Of a stretch of DNA of 57,368 nt, positions 55,364 through 57,368 are shown one piece after another. Within the stretch, counting starts at the first letter, position 1. Each line of letters begins with the position of its first letter. A program made the position numbers and the translations under genes. The stretch spans positions 1 to 57,368 of IMG/VR virus record IMGVR_UViG_3300044993_000663, one strand, 5' to 3'. Below the pieces are notes generated by a model, which did no database searches, had not been told where the DNA came from, and saw nothing but the letters and a program-made list of their open reading frames with translations. Source of the stretch: a virus.

Positions 55364-57368
55364 TAGCGACGACCTCCTTGGAGCGAGGAGAGTCGCAGCC
55401 GCGGCCGCCGCTCGGCGTGTGCATCCGTCCCGAAGAGCACCGCCCCGTGCATCGACGCCGCGACGGCCGCGCCCACGAGGCAGTCGAGCCAGTGGTTGTC
55501 GAGGCCGTCGACGCGGAGTTTCCACTCATCGACCGTGCGGCCCCGACCCTCGGTCTTCACGCGGTACTCGCTGGTCAGGTGCTCGGCGATGAGCCGGTGC
55601 GGCTCCGGCTTGCTGCCGAAGAACGACAGGCAGCCGGGATCGCCCATGGGCACTGCCAGGCGGGCATCGACGAACGACTTCCAGTAGTTCGTGTCGAAGA
55701 CGACGTGCCGCACGGCGCGCTTGCCGGTCACCACGGGCACGCGCCAGTTCAGGCCGCTCCGCTCGCCGCGCTTGCGCTTGTAGTCGGAGAACGGGATGCT
55801 CGATGCGCCGACATATCTCCCGTGGCTGGGCATGAGCACGCCCGCGTGCGGTGACTGCCGACAGAACTGATAGACCACGTCCGTGGACGAGCCCCAGTTC
55901 GCGTCGATCAGGCAGCGGTCGATGCGCACCATCGCGCCGTCGTCGCGCCGCCACTCTCGGGCCACCGTCGCGCCGATCAGCCGCTCCAGCCCGGCGTAGA
56001 TCGCTCCTTCGACGCCGGCCCGGGGCGCAGCCGTCGCCAGTGTGCGGCGCATGTCGCGGAGCGTGAAGTACGCCGCCTTCTGATCGGGTTCGGTGCCGTA
56101 GTCGATGACGTACCCGGTGAAGTCGTCTTCCCACGCGGCGACCAGGTAGAACAGCGCCTTGCCCTGCACGTCCACGAACATCGTCAGGCGCGTGCAGCCC
56201 AGGGGCACCTGCCCGCGCTGGTGCCCGCTCACCTTCGCCGCGATCTGGTCGGCGGTGAGCAGGTCGTCCGACGCCTGCACCTCAGGCAGCGGCTCGTTCT
56301 GGTACTCCGCGAAGAACGCCGCCTCGTTCTGGAGCTTCAGGTTCATCGCGTGCTGGAGCGCCGAGAGCTCGTCGTGATTGAACCGCTCGGGCCACGCGAC
56401 CATCGCACCCTCGTCCATCGCGGATCGGTGCTGCTTGTAGAACTCCGTGGCGGCCTTGATGCCCCGGTCGCTGCGCAGCCCCTCGGCCCGGATCTCCGCG
56501 TACCGCTGCCACAGCGCCTCCCGCGCCGGGAAGGCGTAGACCATCTTCGTCCGCTCGCCCTGCCACTGCGGGTGCTTGTCACGGTCCAGAATGCGGTCGG
56601 CCAGGTCGTCGGGGCGAACGACGGTGAGGGTCATCAGCCCGGCGATCTTCTTGCCTGGCCCGGCAAGCCCAAGAATCGCGCCGGCGAGGATGCGCTCGCG
56701 GTTGGCGCACTGCGACGGCGACCGGGCGCTCTCGTCGGTCTGCGGATCGTCGATGAGCACCAGCGACGGGCGGACGCTCACGCCATCGACTCGCTTGTGC
56801 TTCATGCCGCGGATGCGCCCGGTGATCCCGGCGACTCGGATGATGGACCCCGACGCCGCGGAGCCGGGGATCGTCGGCAGCACGATCTCGCGCGCGGTCC
56901 AGCCGATGTGCGTCTGCTTGCCCTGGTAGAGCTGGCCAGACGCCCGCTGATGGATGCCTTCGAGCGATCGGATCGGGTGGCAGACCTCCGGGAAGTCAGC
57001 CCCGAGAATCTCGCTGTTCTCCAGCTCGGCCTTGATCGATTCGAGCATCCCCGCCGCGTGCTCTTCATCGGAGCCGACGAGTGCCACGAACTCCCGGTGC
57101 CCGTACACGAGCGCCCAGAGGCAGGCGGTCTCGCACAGGCTGGTCTTGCCGCTGCCGCGTGGCATGGCCATCGCAAAGAGCCCGCCCTCCAGCACCGCCT
57201 GCTCGATCTTGGCGATGACGCGCAGGTGGTCGGGCGACCACGGCAAGTGGAACGTCTGCGCGAAGTAGGCGTCGCAGAAGAATCGGAAGTCACGAGCGGC
57301 CCTCTCCTTCCGCGCCGGATCGGCCACAGACGGCAGGTCGCCGATGTCGCGCCCCGAGAGCGAGAGCA
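55363..57368 (-). CDS. Phage terminase large subunit (5' end probably outside window)
   Basis: A large terminase: Walker A is AMPRGSGKTSLCETA, then FVALVGSDEEHAAGMLESIK, and VSVRPSLVLIDDPQTDESAR holds the Walker B Asp-Asp. The nuclease part starts with RLTMFVDVQGKALFYLVAAW, its first Asp in MFVDVQGK, and ends with DNHWLDCLVGAAVAASMHG. It packages DNA into the capsid. A GTG at 57327 gives 654 residues, but the frame stays open to the window edge (SLSGRDIGDLPSV), which resembles the start of relatives, so the true start probably lies beyond. Confidence 0.9.
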   Translation of the reverse strand, partial: LSLSGRDIGDLPSVADPARKERAARDFRFFCDAYFAQTFHLPWSPDHLRVIAKIEQAVLEGGLFAMAMPRGSGKTSLCETACLWALVYGHREFVALVGSDEEHAAGMLESIKAELENSEILGADFPEVCHPIRSLEGIHQRASGQLYQGKQTHIGWTAREIVLPTIPGSAASGSIIRVAGITGRIRGMKHKRVDGVSVRPSLVLIDDPQTDESARSPSQCANRERILAGAILGLAGPGKKIAGLMTLTVVRPDDLADRILDRDKHPQWQGERTKMVYAFPAREALWQRYAEIRAEGLRSDRGIKAATEFYKQHRSAMDEGAMVAWPERFNHDELSALQHAMNLKLQNEAAFFAEYQNEPLPEVQASDDLLTADQIAAKVSGHQRGQVPLGCTRLTMFVDVQGKALFYLVAAWEDDFTGYVIDYGTEPDQKAAYFTLRDMRRTLATAAPRAGVEGAIYAGLERLIGATVAREWRRDDGAMVRIDRCLIDANWGSSTDVVYQFCRQSPHAGVLMPSHGRYVGASSIPFSDYKRKRGERSGLNWRVPVVTGKRAVRHVVFDTNYWKSFVDARLAVPMGDPGCLSFFGSKPEPHRLIAEHLTSEYRVKTEGRGRTVDEWKLRVDGLDNHWLDCLVGAAVAASMHGAVLFGTDAHAERRPRLRLSSLQGGRR

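Overview
This 57.4 kb window is GC-rich bacterial DNA. It most resembles a Planctomycetota genome, perhaps Phycisphaerae-like. That placement is an inference from family mix: a serine recombinase with DUF2924, a very large YD-repeat (Rhs) protein with dockerin-like EF-hand repeats, a compact type II secretion cluster with fused start/stop codons, and an acyl-carrier-like membrane protein family I associate with planctomycetes. No rRNA, tRNA or CRISPR array was recognised.

Layout from left to right. (1) 1-3312, minus strand: a phage early/replication module (helicase, RusA-like resolvase, DUF669, AAA ATPase, a small sigma-70-like factor). (2) 3651-5769: two overlapping minus-strand genes of unknown function. 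(3) 5975-7046: a toxin-antitoxin pair (HTH antitoxin plus PIN toxin). (4) 7021-9799: an integration operon (small protein, DUF2924, large serine recombinase, ParB-like HTH protein). (5) 10115-20033: a tightly coupled seven-gene minus-strand operon (Ycf46-like AAA ATPase, SF1 helicase, PLD-like protein, coiled-coil protein, DUF2997, DUF1257/Ycf35-like, radical SAM). It is the best candidate for an undescribed, probably defence-related, system. (6) 20764-24740: broken insertion sequences, an orphan Hint fragment and a duplicated piece of the Rhs gene. (7) 24739-31676: a 2149-residue secreted Rhs toxin and its presumed immunity gene. (8) 31916-39007, plus strand: a secretion cluster with GspD, GspE, GspC-, GspL- and GspM-like proteins and a TPR lipoprotein. 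(9) 39012-57368, minus strand: a siphophage-like structural module running from terminase through portal, protease-capsid fusion, connectors, tail tube, frameshifted tail chaperone and tape measure to a Gly/Ser-rich protein carrying an intein-like (Hint/BIL) domain. Two plus-strand cargo genes, a TIR-domain protein and an acyl-carrier-like membrane protein, interrupt it.

Two signals tie the window together. First, a 32-bp bipartite element (CACGCCAC-N14-GCGTAGATGG on the minus strand) occurs three times with exactly constant spacing. Copies lie just after the phage sigma-like gene, upstream of the recombinase operon and upstream of the portal/capsid operon, which suggests one phage-specific regulon even though about 36 kb separates the two phage modules. 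Second, a classic -1 slippery heptamer (CCCGGGC) sits just before the stop of the tail chaperone gene, in the position and direction expected for the G/GT frameshift.

Start codons were chosen by Shine-Dalgarno sequences and by 1-, 4- or 8-nt overlaps with the preceding gene. Both window ends cut genes: the helicase at the left and probably the terminase at the right.
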